From: Dyella acidiphila
Lineage (GTDB): Bacteria; Pseudomonadota; Gammaproteobacteria; Xanthomonadales; Rhodanobacteraceae
Assembly (NCBI RefSeq): GCF_014863405.1
Contig: NZ_JACZZA010000002.1
Span: 1-64,000 of the forward strand
Length of the DNA stretch: 64,000 bases
Direction of reading: 5' to 3'
The position numbers were made by a program, and so were the translations under genes. Positions within the stretch are counted from its first letter, which is position 1; every line of letters starts with the position of its first letter. Positions 56,101-62,474 of this stretch are shown here, one piece after another. The notes below the pieces were generated by a model. It was given only the letters and a program-made list of their open reading frames with translations. It had not been told where the DNA came from and did not search any database.

Positions 56101-58051
56101 CGCCGACAGTGGTGGCGCCGGTGTAGGTGTTGGCGCCGGTGAGCGTTTGCGTGCTCGCACCGAGCTTGGTGAGGCCGCCCGTGCCGCCGATGCTGCCCGC
56201 GTAGCTGGTGCTGCCCGAAGCCGACTTCAACGTAAGCGTGCTGCTGCCGAGATTGACCGCACCACCCGTGCCAGCCAGCGACGGCGCCGTGATGGCGACA
56301 CTGTTGAGATCCAGCAAGCCGCCGTTGACCACCAGCCCGGTGGACGCGCCCAGCGTCGCACCCGCGCCAAGCCGCAGCGTGCCACTCTGCACGGTAGTGG
56401 TGCCGGCATAGGTATTGACGCCATCCAGCTCCCAGGTACCCGCGCCGCTCATCGAGACATTGCCCGTACCGGAGATCACGCCGGAAAACGTGCTCGTTCC
56501 GGTATAGCTGCCGGCGAGCGCCAGCGTGTCTCCGGCCGCACCGCCGGTCGTAAACGCGGTGGCACCGCTGAGCGCCAGCGCGCCCGTGCCGTCGTTGCTG
56601 ATGGTGCCGACACCGTCGATGGTGAAGGGGCGATTGCTGCTGGAACCCGCGCCCGTATAGCTCAACGTACCGCTGCTGCTGATGCTTATGCCGGCCGCCG
56701 TGCCCGTGCCGAATGAGCTGGCCGTGCCCGTGTCGGCCAGCGCACCCGCCTTCACCGTGATGCCGATGATGCTGCTGCCACCGGTGTAGGTGTTGGCATT
56801 GCCCAGCGTGATGGTGCGCCCCGCCGAACCGTTGTACTCGAACAGGCGGCTGGAACTGGCGCTCAATACGCCCTGCAAGGCGATGTCGGCGCTGGCCGCC
56901 TGGAATATCAGGGCCGGGGTCCCGGTGCTGGTGCTGCCGATGTTGCCGGTCAGGGTCAGCGTGCCGGTGCCGTTGTTGACCAACGAGTTGCCAGAGGCGG
57001 CGGAGTTCTGGAACAGCCAGTCGCGATTGGAGGTGCTACCCGTGCCGGTGTAGGACAGGGTTCCCCAGGTAGCCGCGCCTGCCGCCACGGAGATCAGCCC
57101 ATTGGCCTCCGTCGTTGGCGCACCGAGGGAGCTGGCCACGCCAAGATCGGCAACCGATGTGAAGGCATACGAGCCGCCACCGGCAAACGAGGTCGTCCCG
57201 GTGTAGTTGCTCGTGGCGTTGCTCATGGTCACGCCGGAGAAGATCTGAGCGCTGCCGGCGCCGGTGAATTGCGCCGATCCTACGCCGCCCCGCAGCGCCT
57301 CCGAACCGCTCGACAAGGTGACGACACGGCTGGATGCCAGCACCCCCGTGGAGGTCAGGCCCGTCCCCGCCGCCAGGGTGATGCTGTTGCTGGCATTGCC
57401 GAGCCCCGCATCCGTGCTGACGGCGAGCGTGCCGGCCGACACGTTGATAGCACCGGTGAAGGTGTTCGTGCCGGTGAGCGTCAATTGGCTGGCGCCGGTC
57501 TTGGTAAGACCCGCGCTTCCCGCGAGCACCGAGCTGATGGTCGCCACGCCAGCGGCAGAGATGGTTGGCGTGGTACCCGCCAAGGTGAGCGTGCTGCCGG
57601 TGAGCGTGTAGCCGGTAACGGTGAAATTCAGATTCTGCACGGTGATCGGCGTGCCCAGTGTCACTGTGCCCGCGGTGCCGGAGAACCACGCGTTATTGAG
57701 CGCGCTGTTGTCCCAGTTGACGAACGGCCCGGCGACACCGTCGCTGGCGCTGTTCCAGAACGGCAGAGACGTATTCCAGGTACCGGTGCCGCCGCTGCCG
57801 GCCGTTCCGCCGTTGACGTCCCAGTACAGGTCGGTGCTGGACAACGCCACCGGCGCATACAACATCGCCATCGCCACAAGAATGCCCAGGCGCAGCGGCG
57901 AGCCGATCGACGCATGCCGCGATGCAGGCCGCTGGTCTGTCGTCATCGCAGCGGAACGACCGCGTCCCTTGCCATGCCTGCCAGTGAGTTCGGAAGCTAC
58001 CACCCATGCATGGAGTGCCGTGGACCACACGATGCGAAATACTCGGTTCAT
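47135..58051 (-). CDS. Giant autotransporter adhesin with PATR repeats and duplicated modules
   Basis: The 3638-residue protein is a classical type Va secretion protein. An extended signal-peptide region (MNRVFRIVWSTALHAWVVASE) precedes basic and hydrophobic segments (LGILVAMAMLYAPVALSS, residues 55-72). The passenger (about 73-3360) is a long beta-helix of dozens of autotransporter-associated strand repeats, recognised as G-x-L-x-K-x-G-x-G-T-L-x-L-x-G-x-N-T-Y-T-G-x-T. Three ~300-residue modules recur within it. The C-terminal barrel (about 3362-3638, from EGVWVRTQGGDQSF) ends in VGFRMRW with a terminal aromatic residue. No protease motif is seen in the passenger. AGGGG lies 7 bases before the ATG. 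It should be surface-displayed, acting in adhesion or biofilm formation; the specific role is inference. Confidence 0.92.
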   Translation of the reverse strand: MNRVFRIVWSTALHAWVVASELTGRHGKGRGRSAAMTTDQRPASRHASIGSPLRLGILVAMAMLYAPVALSSTDLYWDVNGGTAGSGGTGTWNTSLPFWNSASDGVAGPFVNWDNSALNNAWFSGTAGTVTLGTPITVQNLNFTVTGYTLTGSTLTLAGTTPTISAAGVATISSVLAGSAGLTKTGASQLTLTGTNTFTGAINVSAGTLAVSTDAGLGNASNSITLAAGTGLTSTGVLASSRVVTLSSGSEALRGGVGSAQFTGAGSAQIFSGVTMSNATSNYTGTTSFAGGGSYAFTSVADLGVASSLGAPTTEANGLISVAAGAATWGTLSYTGTGSTSNRDWLFQNSAASGNSLVNNGTGTLTLTGNIGSTSTGTPALIFQAASADIALQGVLSASSSRLFEYNGSAGRTITLGNANTYTGGSSIIGITVKAGALADTGTASSFGTGTAAGISISSSGTLSYTGAGSSSNRPFTIDGVGTISNDGTGALALSGATAFTTGGAAGDTLALAGSYTGTSTFSGVISGTGNVSMSGAGTWELDGVNTYAGTTTVQSGTLRLGAGATLGASTGLVVNGGLLDLNSVAITAPSLAGTGGAVNLGSSTLTLKSASGSTSYAGSIGGTGGLTKLGASTQTLTGANTYTGATTVGGGTLALDFSVAAAPASNIISGASTLNLGGGTLSLKGAAAANSQAFNGLNVTAGNNRITATAGSGGSFTLSLGAINRSGGLADFDFNTGASITTTQADGALGGWATVNGTDYAEVSGGVITAFTNYANKDDASQWLAGDIVSDAGGNANTPYFGTVNGSLVLGGLKYTANAASTVNVGAGNTLGIDGTILVTSTVASSTQTIQGGSVSGGPGGALGVQQNSAGTFTIASVIADGGTPTSFTVGGSGTGSVVVTGANTYTGGTTMSGGTLNFNSVADGGQASAIGASTADPSNLMLENGTLRYTGATASTDRGFTLVNGGTSRTIEVDGTSDLTFSGQVTSPDDAGFTKTGTGTLTLTNATNDFVGPVTVSGGTLAAAVLADGGQASSIGAGTNDPSNLVLQSGGALEYTGATNTTDRGFTLGTGGGQVAVDQAATTLTDSGTVIGAGGLTKNGAGTLVLSGANTYTGGTIVNAGTLQAGSAQAFGGQAGGTGAGSITVAAGATLDLNNLSVWVGGLAGAGNVTLGTGTLLLNGSGTFTGNVSGTGGVTMDATSALATQVMNGCGNSYTGPTTIEGGQLSTDCLANGGQNSGIGASSSAPANLTMNNGTLVYTGATVSTDRGIQLTGAGTVSVSNAATTLTVSGSIQGAGGLTKQGAGTLVLTNANTYTGGTSIAAGTLRAGVNNAFGGGILSLSNVAGALLDLNSFTTSAYTLIGGGTTGGNVNLGSATLTITSGNAYLDTGDFAGAISGSGNIVKGGSGINYFSGVASTYTGVTTINSGTLAVNSLANGGQASSIGASSNSAANLVLNGGRLQYLGTGGSTDRLFTLGPSSSLLDASGTGAIAFTNTGAISFSGAANTAQTVTITGTSTANNSLALQIADNGTGKTSLNKTSTGTWILNNAASSYTGVTNIAGGVLGVAHLANGGQASSLGASSNAASNLIIGNGATLLYTGTGDTTDRLFTLSAGTSVIDSSGTGAIVFSNTNSAASSGAGNRTLGLGGTNTGNNTMGGAIIDGTGGVTTLAKNDAGTWLLTGNNTYTGNTVVNAGILQLGNGGTSGSVASASIIVAAGTLAFDRSDTLEVDGTISAGPISSGNVVQSGTGTTVLTAANTYTGGTSITAGTLQLGNGAASGSILGDVSDNGTFAIDRSDVYTFGNLISGSGGFTQLGSGTTVLTDANTYTGATNVQAGTLLVDGDQSAATGATTVQNGAMLGGAGTLGGNVTVANGGVLSPGDAGAAGTLTINGSLTLNSGSTLNYQFGQANVAGGALNDLTVVHGNLTLDGTLNVSATPGGSFGPGLYRIISYDGTLNDQGLALGTAPGGPFQVQTAVANQVNLLNSGGLTLNFWDGPNGHGNNAIDGGTGVWQNSTGNDNWTNQTGQYNAPYTDGQFGIFMGTPGTVTVDDTLGAVTSSGMQFAVNGYTVTGDAITLNGGPSIIRVGDGTAAGASMTATISAPLIGTGGLEKEDLGTLVLAGANTYTGGTTISAGTLQISSDTNLGDASGGLSIDGGTLRNTAAITSARGVTIGQSGATFDTQADLELSGVIGGAGALTKTSAGTLTLDGSNSYQGGTSINGGTVSISSDTNLGDASGALALNGGTLQNTAAVTSARGVTLGSGGGTFDTQNDLELDGLISGSGALTKIDGGSLVLAADNSYTGGTTVSGGTLQLGNGGSAGSVAGDIANNGTVVFDRSDVSTYAGTISGIGAVEQQGSGTIVLSGNNSYTGSTDVRAGSLVINGDQSAATGLTSVDSGGTLGGMGTIGGDVTVADGGTLSPGNVGTAPGTLSIKGSLALSGTSNLNVDFGQANIVGGPLNDLVQVTGNLTLDGTLNVSVSSGGNFDPGIYRIISYGGTLTDNGLNIGTVPTPDYELQTSIAQQVNLVNTNGLAVNFWDGNGARGDGIVEGGNGVWQNAAGNDNWTVVDGSINAQYQDSSFAIFAAAPGTVTVDASLGAINSVGMQFATDGYRIEGDSIALVGSSPLIRVGDGTAAGASMTATIASVLTGSSGMTKSDLGTLVLAGDNTYTGGTTISGGVLQLGEGGTSGSIVGDVADNGTLAFNRSDVQTFGGAISGSGAVTQAGSGSTVLTGTNSYAGATNVQAGTLLVNGDQTAATGATTVQSGATLGGAGIIGGDVNVANGGTLSPGAAAGAAGTLTINGNLTLGANATLDYQLGQAGTVGGASNDLTVVHGNLTLAGTLDVSATAGGSFGPGVYRIFSYDGTLTDDGLNIGTSPSSDVFVQTSLANQVNLVNSTGLTLNFWDGPGHANDGAITGGTGTWRLTDNDYWTDATGSLNAPYSNGAFAVFGGTGGTVTVDNSNGPISASGLQFQADGYRIVGGDLGLTGSAFTIRVGDGTSAGASMTATIDSVIDGAGMLVKDDLGTLVLDGANTYIGGTDVHAGTLQISSDANLGAAAGSLSIDAGTLHTTASFQSSRSVGLGGAATIETDAGTTLTLNGGMGGTGSLTKTGTGTLTLGGASSYGGATTVAAGTLSAAMANAFNASSATTVQSGATLDLGGFAQQVGALTNAGTVHFGSVPGTTLTVHGNYTGQGGTLNFNTALGGDNSPTDMLVVTGDTSGTTTVHVTNVGGAGAQTSEGIKLIDVQGASNGTFALQGNYVYQGQQAVVAGAYAYRLYQGSADTPDGDWYLRSALTNGSATQSNDPPPPLYQPGVPLYEAYAGILQQANTLDTLFERTGNRQWANGQSTGDMQPGEGVWVRTQGGDQSFKPETTTSGSDYDISHWKTEVGMDATVADGGNGRLVGGATLQYERDNSSVNSAYGQGSISTDAYGVGTSLTWYGDGGLYVDGQARWLQFESDLRSTTLGRTLENNNRGSGYAAGIEVGQRLGLGNGWSMVPQAQVTYGNAWFDGFNDVFGARVTQQNGDTGTARAGTTLDYRTVQQGISGPVVTHVYALINVYDNFKNGAQVSVDGTDFTTRNDHLWSSFGLGSALDWAGGRYSVYGEVQVQTGLSRFGDSNGLNANVGFRMRW
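48900..49835 (-). repeat. Autotransporter duplicated module, copy 3
   Basis: The third ~930-base copy encodes about residues 2739-3050. It runs from YAGATNVQAGTLLVNGDQ, through LDVSATAGGSFGPGVYRIFSYDG, LTLNFWDG and IRVGDGTSAGASMTATI, to the next ANTYIGG strand. Boundaries are approximate, set by matching protein landmarks by eye. Confidence 0.75.
50020..50945 (-). repeat. Autotransporter duplicated module, copy 2
   Basis: The second ~925-base copy encodes about residues 2369-2677 with the same landmarks in the same order: YTGSTDVRAGSLVINGDQ, LNVSVSSGGNFDPGIYRIISYGG, LAVNFWDG and IRVGDGTAAGASMTATI. It is the most diverged of the three by eye. Confidence 0.75.
51650..52570 (-). repeat. Autotransporter duplicated module, copy 1
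   Basis: The first ~920-base copy encodes about residues 1827-2134: YTGATNVQAGTLLVDGDQ, LNVSATPGGSFGPGLYRIISYDG, LTLNFWDGPNGHGNN, IRVGDGTAAGASMTATI. All three copies carry an aromatic Trp-rich insert (NFWDG ... WQN ... NDNW) between plain PATR strands. Confidence 0.75.
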
Positions 58052-58629
58052 TGCTTACCCCTGTCGATACCAAAAACTGATGCGCTTGCACGCAACGGCG
58101 CACAACGCTGTTGTTCAGGCCGTTGTCGGCCCGATCGCTGGCGCGTGACGCGCCCTCAAATAAGAAATGTCGTGAGTCTCGCCGGCATGAATGCCGAGGC
58201 GAGATCGTCGCGAAGCTCATGACGAAATAGGCATGGCGGGGCGAGATTGTCGCGATGACCATGACCAGACATGCAAGGCGGGGTGCGGGCACGCTGCGCG
58301 CGTCGACGAACCATCGATCCAAATGCGTGCGAAGCAACAACACTGGCACAGCCCCCTGCGCCGGAGATGATCCCCAGCCAAATTTCCGCCAACAGACGCC
58401 ACGGTAAAGCGATTCCCCCTCATGCAAGGGTCGCAGCACTTACGCGCAAGCCCCGCGTCAGGTTATTCAAAGAGAGTCAAAAGAAATCCGCATGACGTCT
58501 CATTTGATTAGGCATGGCGTCTCTTTTTGGACGTCCATACGCCAGCGAACTTTTTTCAAGAAGCGCGGGCGTCGTATAGCGCGCGCCCCGGTGTTGCGCG
58601 TGCCCTGCCTAAAACCCCTGATAGCCTGC
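58052..58629. other. 578-base region upstream of the autotransporter gene, with tandem imperfect repeats
   Basis: No gene is convincing. Two imperfect direct copies of about 34 bases (58190-58223 and 58231-58265, core GGCGAGATYGTCGCGA) are offset by about 41 bases, and a partial third may follow. They lie within the presumed leader or promoter region of the autotransporter gene. No clear -10/-35 pair was found. Confidence 0.5.
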
Positions 58630-59580
58630 CTAAAAGTCCGCGGCCTCCCCTCGATAGAGCACGCCTCCGTGTGCCCTGGCCTCCTTCGGCGTGATGCCGA
58701 AGCGGGTCCGGAAGCTGCGCAGCAGCTGGCTGGCACTGGAAAAGCCCAGGCTGTAGGCGATCTCCGTGATCGAGCGCGTCGCACGCCCGGCATCCGTAAG
58801 CTCGCCATAGGCGGCATCAAGGCGCATGTCGCGTAATACCTTTGCCACTCCGCCATCCGCGGCGAATGCCCGATATAGATGGGCACGCGATACGTTGAAG
58901 CGTCGGCAAAGGAATTCGGGCGAGAGCTCCGACAAGTACAAATTGCGCGCAATGAAGTCCACGATGGTCTGGCGCAGCCGTGTCCCCAGGGAGGGCACCG
59001 CATGACCGTCATCCGGCATATCGCTTTTCAGCGCCGCCGCCAGCAGCGTTGCCAGCGCTTCCTGCGCCGCGATGACCTGCACGTCCGGCAATTGCGTCCC
59101 CAGTGAGCCAAGGATGCGCAAATAGCCGGCGATCAACGGCGTCATTGGCCAATGCGCCTTCACCACGACACCGTGCAAACCTCGCGGGCCGAGGGCTCTC
59201 TCCAGCAGCTGGCGCGGAACGGTGATCGACACTGCTGAGCTCGCTGCAACCTGGCCTTCCGGTGCATGGGCCAGATCGAAGATGCAGATATCGCCCATGC
59301 CCACCGGGGCATCGGCATCGTCGACCTCGTCCCACGACAGGCCCGTGGCCAAAATCTGCAGAAAGCAATGACCTGTGTCGCTACGCATCGCAAGGCTGCG
59401 ATCGCGGACATCGCACTGCCGCTCGGGCATCACGGCCCCGGCCAGCGGGCATTCGACGGCTCGATCGCGAGCGTCGATGAAAGTCACTACATCCAGGGCA
59501 GCTCGCATCCGCTCGCGCCGGAATTCACGACGCTCATCGATTTCGATGACATTGCTGGAATTGCGAACATCGCCTGCCAC
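58630..59580 (-). CDS. AraC/XylS-family transcriptional regulator
   Basis: The 316-residue regulator has an N-terminal ligand/dimerisation-like half (about 1-200) with no recognised motif beyond CFLQILATGLSWDE and SITVPRQLLERAL, matching the AraC_binding_2 type. The C-terminal DNA-binding domain has two helix-turn-helix units: LYLSELSPEFLCRRFNVSRAHLYRAF and ITEIAYSLGFSSASQLLRSFRTRFGITPKEAR, the AraC signature. The start is a GTG at 59580, chosen because GAAGGGGG lies about 6 bases upstream; an ATG 93 bases further up has no such site. It lies upstream of the autotransporter gene on the same strand (578-base gap) and may control it; that link is inference. Confidence 0.88.
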   Translation of the reverse strand: MAGDVRNSSNVIEIDERREFRRERMRAALDVVTFIDARDRAVECPLAGAVMPERQCDVRDRSLAMRSDTGHCFLQILATGLSWDEVDDADAPVGMGDICIFDLAHAPEGQVAASSAVSITVPRQLLERALGPRGLHGVVVKAHWPMTPLIAGYLRILGSLGTQLPDVQVIAAQEALATLLAAALKSDMPDDGHAVPSLGTRLRQTIVDFIARNLYLSELSPEFLCRRFNVSRAHLYRAFAADGGVAKVLRDMRLDAAYGELTDAGRATRSITEIAYSLGFSSASQLLRSFRTRFGITPKEARAHGGVLYRGEAADF

Positions 59581-60172
59581 GAATAGCCCCCTTCGACTTT
59601 CGATGGCGTGCCGCGCCCAACATCCGGTTCGTGCGTAGCTCGCCAGTGATGGACCGTAACAGGAGCCATGCATTGCTCAATGCGACGAAAGTCACAGGCA
59701 AACATCGTGAAAAATTCACGTTCTGCAGACGCGCAATGTGCAGCCTCGACAGACACTTGGCCTTGCGCAAGCGATGCGCGTTTTGAATACGCGAATCGGA
59801 TACCTGCTTTTCTGAATGGGAGAATTCTCAGAAGAGATGATCTATGAGGGAAAAAGAGCCCCAACGAAAGATCACCTAAATGACGGCACCATCCGGATCG
59901 CGATGTGCAGCCATCACGCGAACGGACTCAAGCATTTAATGGCGTCACTTACTTGCGACGTCCCGTTCCATTGAGATCACGCGACGCCGGACCGCGCACG
60001 GGACTAGTACCACGCTTGTGCTGGCCAACTAACAGCCAGCGTCGCGCAGCGTAGGTGATATGCAAGCCTGATCGAGCGCACCCATGCATGATGAGGCCTC
60101 TGCTTTCGTAGGCGACGTCGGTCGGACGGATTCATTCCGTACCGATATCCTCCGCACCGCGTTATTGCTCTA

Positions 60173-60204
60173 CAAAAAAGCCGTCCATGCAGGACGGCTT
60201 TTTA
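60173..60204. terminator. Bidirectional intrinsic terminator
   Basis: The 7-bp GC stem GCCGTCC/GGACGGC, with loop ATGC plus A, is flanked by an A-run on the left and T-run on the right. It can terminate transcripts from either direction. The likely user is the receiver gene to its right, reading leftward. Confidence 0.85.
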
Positions 60205-60326
60205 TCGGCCAATCGCCAATGGGACCGCGCATCCATCGATCTCGCTGCCAGGAGGCCACCGGCAAAAGCAGCAAGCACTCACACGGCCTCCTCGTTTCGA
60301 GAGAATTTCTGAGCAGCTCAAACGAC

Positions 60327-60358
60327 GCGGGAGGCATGCCTGTGGGCACGCCTCCCGC
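60327..60358. terminator. Hairpin directly after the receiver gene
   Basis: 60327-60335 and 60350-60358 form a perfect 9-bp GC stem extended inward by a second 4-bp stem. It begins 17 bases beyond the minus-strand stop of the receiver gene. Confidence 0.6.
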
Positions 60359-60375
60359 CATAAATGCATGGCCGA

Positions 60376-60741
60376 TCAGGAAACGACTGGCTCGCGGTTT
60401 TCGGCAATCGCCGCCAGCAAGGTCTTGCGATCGAACGGCTTGGGCAGGTAGGTCATCCACGGCAGCCAGCCGTGCTCGGGCGGCTCGGCATTGCCGGACA
60501 TCACGATCACCGGGCAGTTCAGCCCATCCTCGCGCATGGCCGCGCCCAGCTCGATGCCGTTGAGGCCTTCGTTGAGGTTGAGGTCGGTAAGGATGATGCC
60601 GATGTCGGTGCGCACCGCCGCCACGGATTTGGCCTGGTCGAAATTGGCTGCCGCCACCACCTCGAAGCCGGCTTCCTGGAGGACATACGCGGTGGAAACG
60701 AGGACATCGCGGTTGTCCTCGACGAGCAGAACAGTCTTCAT
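60376..60741 (-). CDS. Stand-alone response-regulator receiver protein (CheY-like)
   Basis: The 121-residue protein is a single receiver domain: acidic pocket EDN at residues 8-10 (TVLLVEDNRD), phospho-acceptor Asp53 (IILTDLNLNEG), switch Ser in VIVMSGNAEPP and conserved Lys in TYLPKPFDRKTL. No output domain follows, so it works as a phosphate shuttle or through protein contact. AGGGA lies 5-6 bases before the ATG at 60741. No kinase gene is adjacent. Single receivers like this often sit with hybrid kinases; partner unknown. Confidence 0.88.
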   Translation of the reverse strand: MKTVLLVEDNRDVLVSTAYVLQEAGFEVVAAANFDQAKSVAAVRTDIGIILTDLNLNEGLNGIELGAAMREDGLNCPVIVMSGNAEPPEHGWLPWMTYLPKPFDRKTLLAAIAENREPVVS

Positions 60742-60957
60742 GCCATCCCTACCCGAAACATGCCGACGCGGCATTAGCGGAACGGTATTTGGGATCAGCA
60801 CAACAGATAATGAATATCGCCTCGACCCCGCGGCGACAAACCGAAACCCCCGCGTAACGCTGTAAAGATGGCGTCAACGCGAGTTTCAACTATCGTGAAC
60901 ACAGCTGCCGCACTGCCGCCAGCGAAGGCGACGGCAGTGCGTGTTGCAGCGCGAGGA

Positions 60958-61197
60958 TCAATGTCCGGCGGAGGTCGATCCCGTCGCCGGTGCTGCTGCC
61001 GTGCTGCTTGCCGGCGGCGTCATCGCGGTCTGGGCCGGCGCTGGTGCAGCCGGCGACGGCGTGGGTGCGGAAGCGGCGGCCGGCGGATTGCCTTCGCCGC
61101 CTGGCGCCGGCGCTGCGCCGTTGTTACTGGAATTCTGGCACCCGCCGAGGGCCAAGCCGATACAGGCGACTGCCAAACCGAATACCGTGCGATTCAT
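60958..61197 (-). CDS. Small Pro/Ala-rich lipoprotein
   Basis: The 79-residue protein has a lipobox LGGC after a short hydrophobic signal (MNRTVFGLAVACIGLALGGC). The mature part is low-complexity Pro, Ala, Ser, Thr and Gly and probably unstructured, ending SAGH. AGGAG lies 8 bases before the ATG at 61197. It should be acylated at its Cys and anchored to a membrane; role unknown. It lies between two stand-alone receiver genes. Confidence 0.75.
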   Translation of the reverse strand: MNRTVFGLAVACIGLALGGCQNSSNNGAAPAPGGEGNPPAAASAPTPSPAAPAPAQTAMTPPASSTAAAPATGSTSAGH

Positions 61198-61582
61198 GAG
61201 ATTTCTCCTGACGTAGCGATCATGATGTTTGTTTGCTCCGTGCCGGCCTGGGCATGGACCGGTTGTGGCGCATGAATCGGCTTTCCCTGCCAAAGACGCT
61301 CAACGATCACAACCTACCGTGGCTCACTTGTATGCAAGAGTTTGTGTAGTAAACGTAAAGATCTCCGTGGGGAACCACGGGTGCGCATGCCACGGCATTG
61401 CTTTTGCTTAAGTCTTGCGTCTGCAACCGCAGCCCCATTTCGCCCGGCGCTGCGCGCTTCAAGCCGTAGTTTGTATGCTGAATGCCCGCCTCGCACTAGT
61501 GCCACCGGTTCACAACGCTGTCATACGCAGGATCAACCATCGGCGCAGGGATCCGGGATGCCGCGACGGGATGGACAGCGGT
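61198..61582. other. 385-base divergent intergenic region
   Basis: No gene is convincing. A stable hairpin with a GGAA tetraloop (61365-61370 with 61375-61380) lies in the leader of the plus-strand receiver gene. Confidence 0.45.
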
Positions 61583-61999
61583 ATGCATGTATTGATAGTC
61601 GACAACGACCGGGATAGCAGCGATCTGGTCTCTCATGCACTGAGCGGGGCGGGTTACGAAGTATTTCAGGCACGATGCGTGGCCGATGCACTGCGGCTCT
61701 CGCGCTTGCATCCGGATATCGATTGCGTGCTCGCCGACATGCGCCTGGATCATCAGGTCAGCGGTGTGGAAATAGCCGGCAGGATGCGCCCGCGTTTGCG
61801 CAACAGTCACTTCATTGTGGCTTCCGGCGACTGGGATGCGCTGGATGGCGCATGTGCACACGACCTCAGTGTCCTACGCAAACCTTACGGAAAAACCGAA
61901 TTGTTGCGCGCGGTGCGGCATGGCATTTCGCGCCAGCTGATACGTCACGCATTGCTCACTCATCGACGCCCTCGCGCAAGCGGCGCATTGCTCGCCTAA
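61583..61999 (+). CDS. Stand-alone receiver-domain protein
   Basis: The 138-residue protein is a receiver: acidic pair in HVLIVDNDRDSS, phospho-acceptor Asp52 (CVLADMRLDHQ), switch Ser in IVASGDWDAL and Lys in VLRKPYGKTEL. About 20 basic residues follow (RHALLTHRRPRASG), too short for an output domain. The ATG at 61583 fits the family start and has GGATGG about 8 bases upstream; an in-frame ATG 12 bases earlier is possible. It is related in plan to the receiver encoded on the opposite strand at 60376-60741 but clearly diverged. Confidence 0.82.
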   Translation: MHVLIVDNDRDSSDLVSHALSGAGYEVFQARCVADALRLSRLHPDIDCVLADMRLDHQVSGVEIAGRMRPRLRNSHFIVASGDWDALDGACAHDLSVLRKPYGKTELLRAVRHGISRQLIRHALLTHRRPRASGALLA

Positions 62000-62222
62000 A
62001 CGCGCCAAGCATGAATAATCAAGACCATCTAGCCAAAACGTACGCACAACGCTCACATCTCTTTGCCTTGTTCTTGACGAACGTCGTTGCATGTTGACGG
62101 CGCGGATGGCGCAAGGGGCTTTCGCGGCCCGCACTGATGCGCCATGCGTACTACTCAAGCCACCACCATGCATCGACCGGCGCAGCCACGCTGCGCAAAT
62201 CAGGTTCGCCAGGAGATTTTTC

Positions 62223-62423
62223 ATGACACCACTGGATAAACCACTGAAGCGGCAGATCGATATTCAAGGCCAGCCGTTCACGGTGACCTTGGATTCCACC
62301 GGGATCAAGATCACCAAGAAAGCCCATCGCAACGGCTTCGAAGTGAGCTGGGCCGAGCTGATCCGCAACGATCCAGCGATGGCCGAAGAACACAGCGCAC
62401 CACCGGTCGCCGCACATAACTGA
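62223..62423 (+). CDS. Small protein of unknown function
   Basis: A 66-residue protein with AGGAG 8 bases before its ATG. A likely beta-hairpin segment (QIDIQGQPFTVTLDSTGIKITKK) precedes an amphipathic helix (FEVSWAELIRND) and a flexible Ala/Pro tail. The frame and ribosome-binding site support a real gene. I do not recognise the family. It lies 223 bases after the receiver gene and converges with the ABC transporter gene. Confidence 0.6.
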   Translation: MTPLDKPLKRQIDIQGQPFTVTLDSTGIKITKKAHRNGFEVSWAELIRNDPAMAEEHSAPPVAAHN

Positions 62424-62474
62424 GCGTTGATCATCGAGCGCGGCGTCGCATGATGCGACTGAAATGCGCCGCGC

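Larger units (their letters stand above)
59581..60375. other. 795-base intergenic region with two hairpins
   Basis: No gene is convincing. It holds the promoter region of the AraC-type gene on the left and two terminator-like hairpins on the right (60173-60204 and 60327-60358). Short open frames here have no ribosome-binding site or family features. Confidence 0.5.

Noticed and set aside
48900-57600. Regularly recurring short motifs (ACACCGGCGGCAC- and GGTGTAGGTGTT-like), CRISPR-like at first sight
   Set aside because: They encode the NTYTGGT strand of PATR repeats, vary in spacing, and stay in frame. There are no cas genes and no uniform spacers.
59581-59673. An ATG start 93 bases further upstream for the AraC-type gene
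   Set aside because: No ribosome-binding site lies before it, while GAAGGGGG precedes the GTG at 59580 by about 6 bases.
60084-60563. A 159-codon plus-strand open frame before the receiver gene
   Set aside because: It crosses two terminator hairpins and then runs antisense to the receiver gene; no ribosome-binding site or domain.
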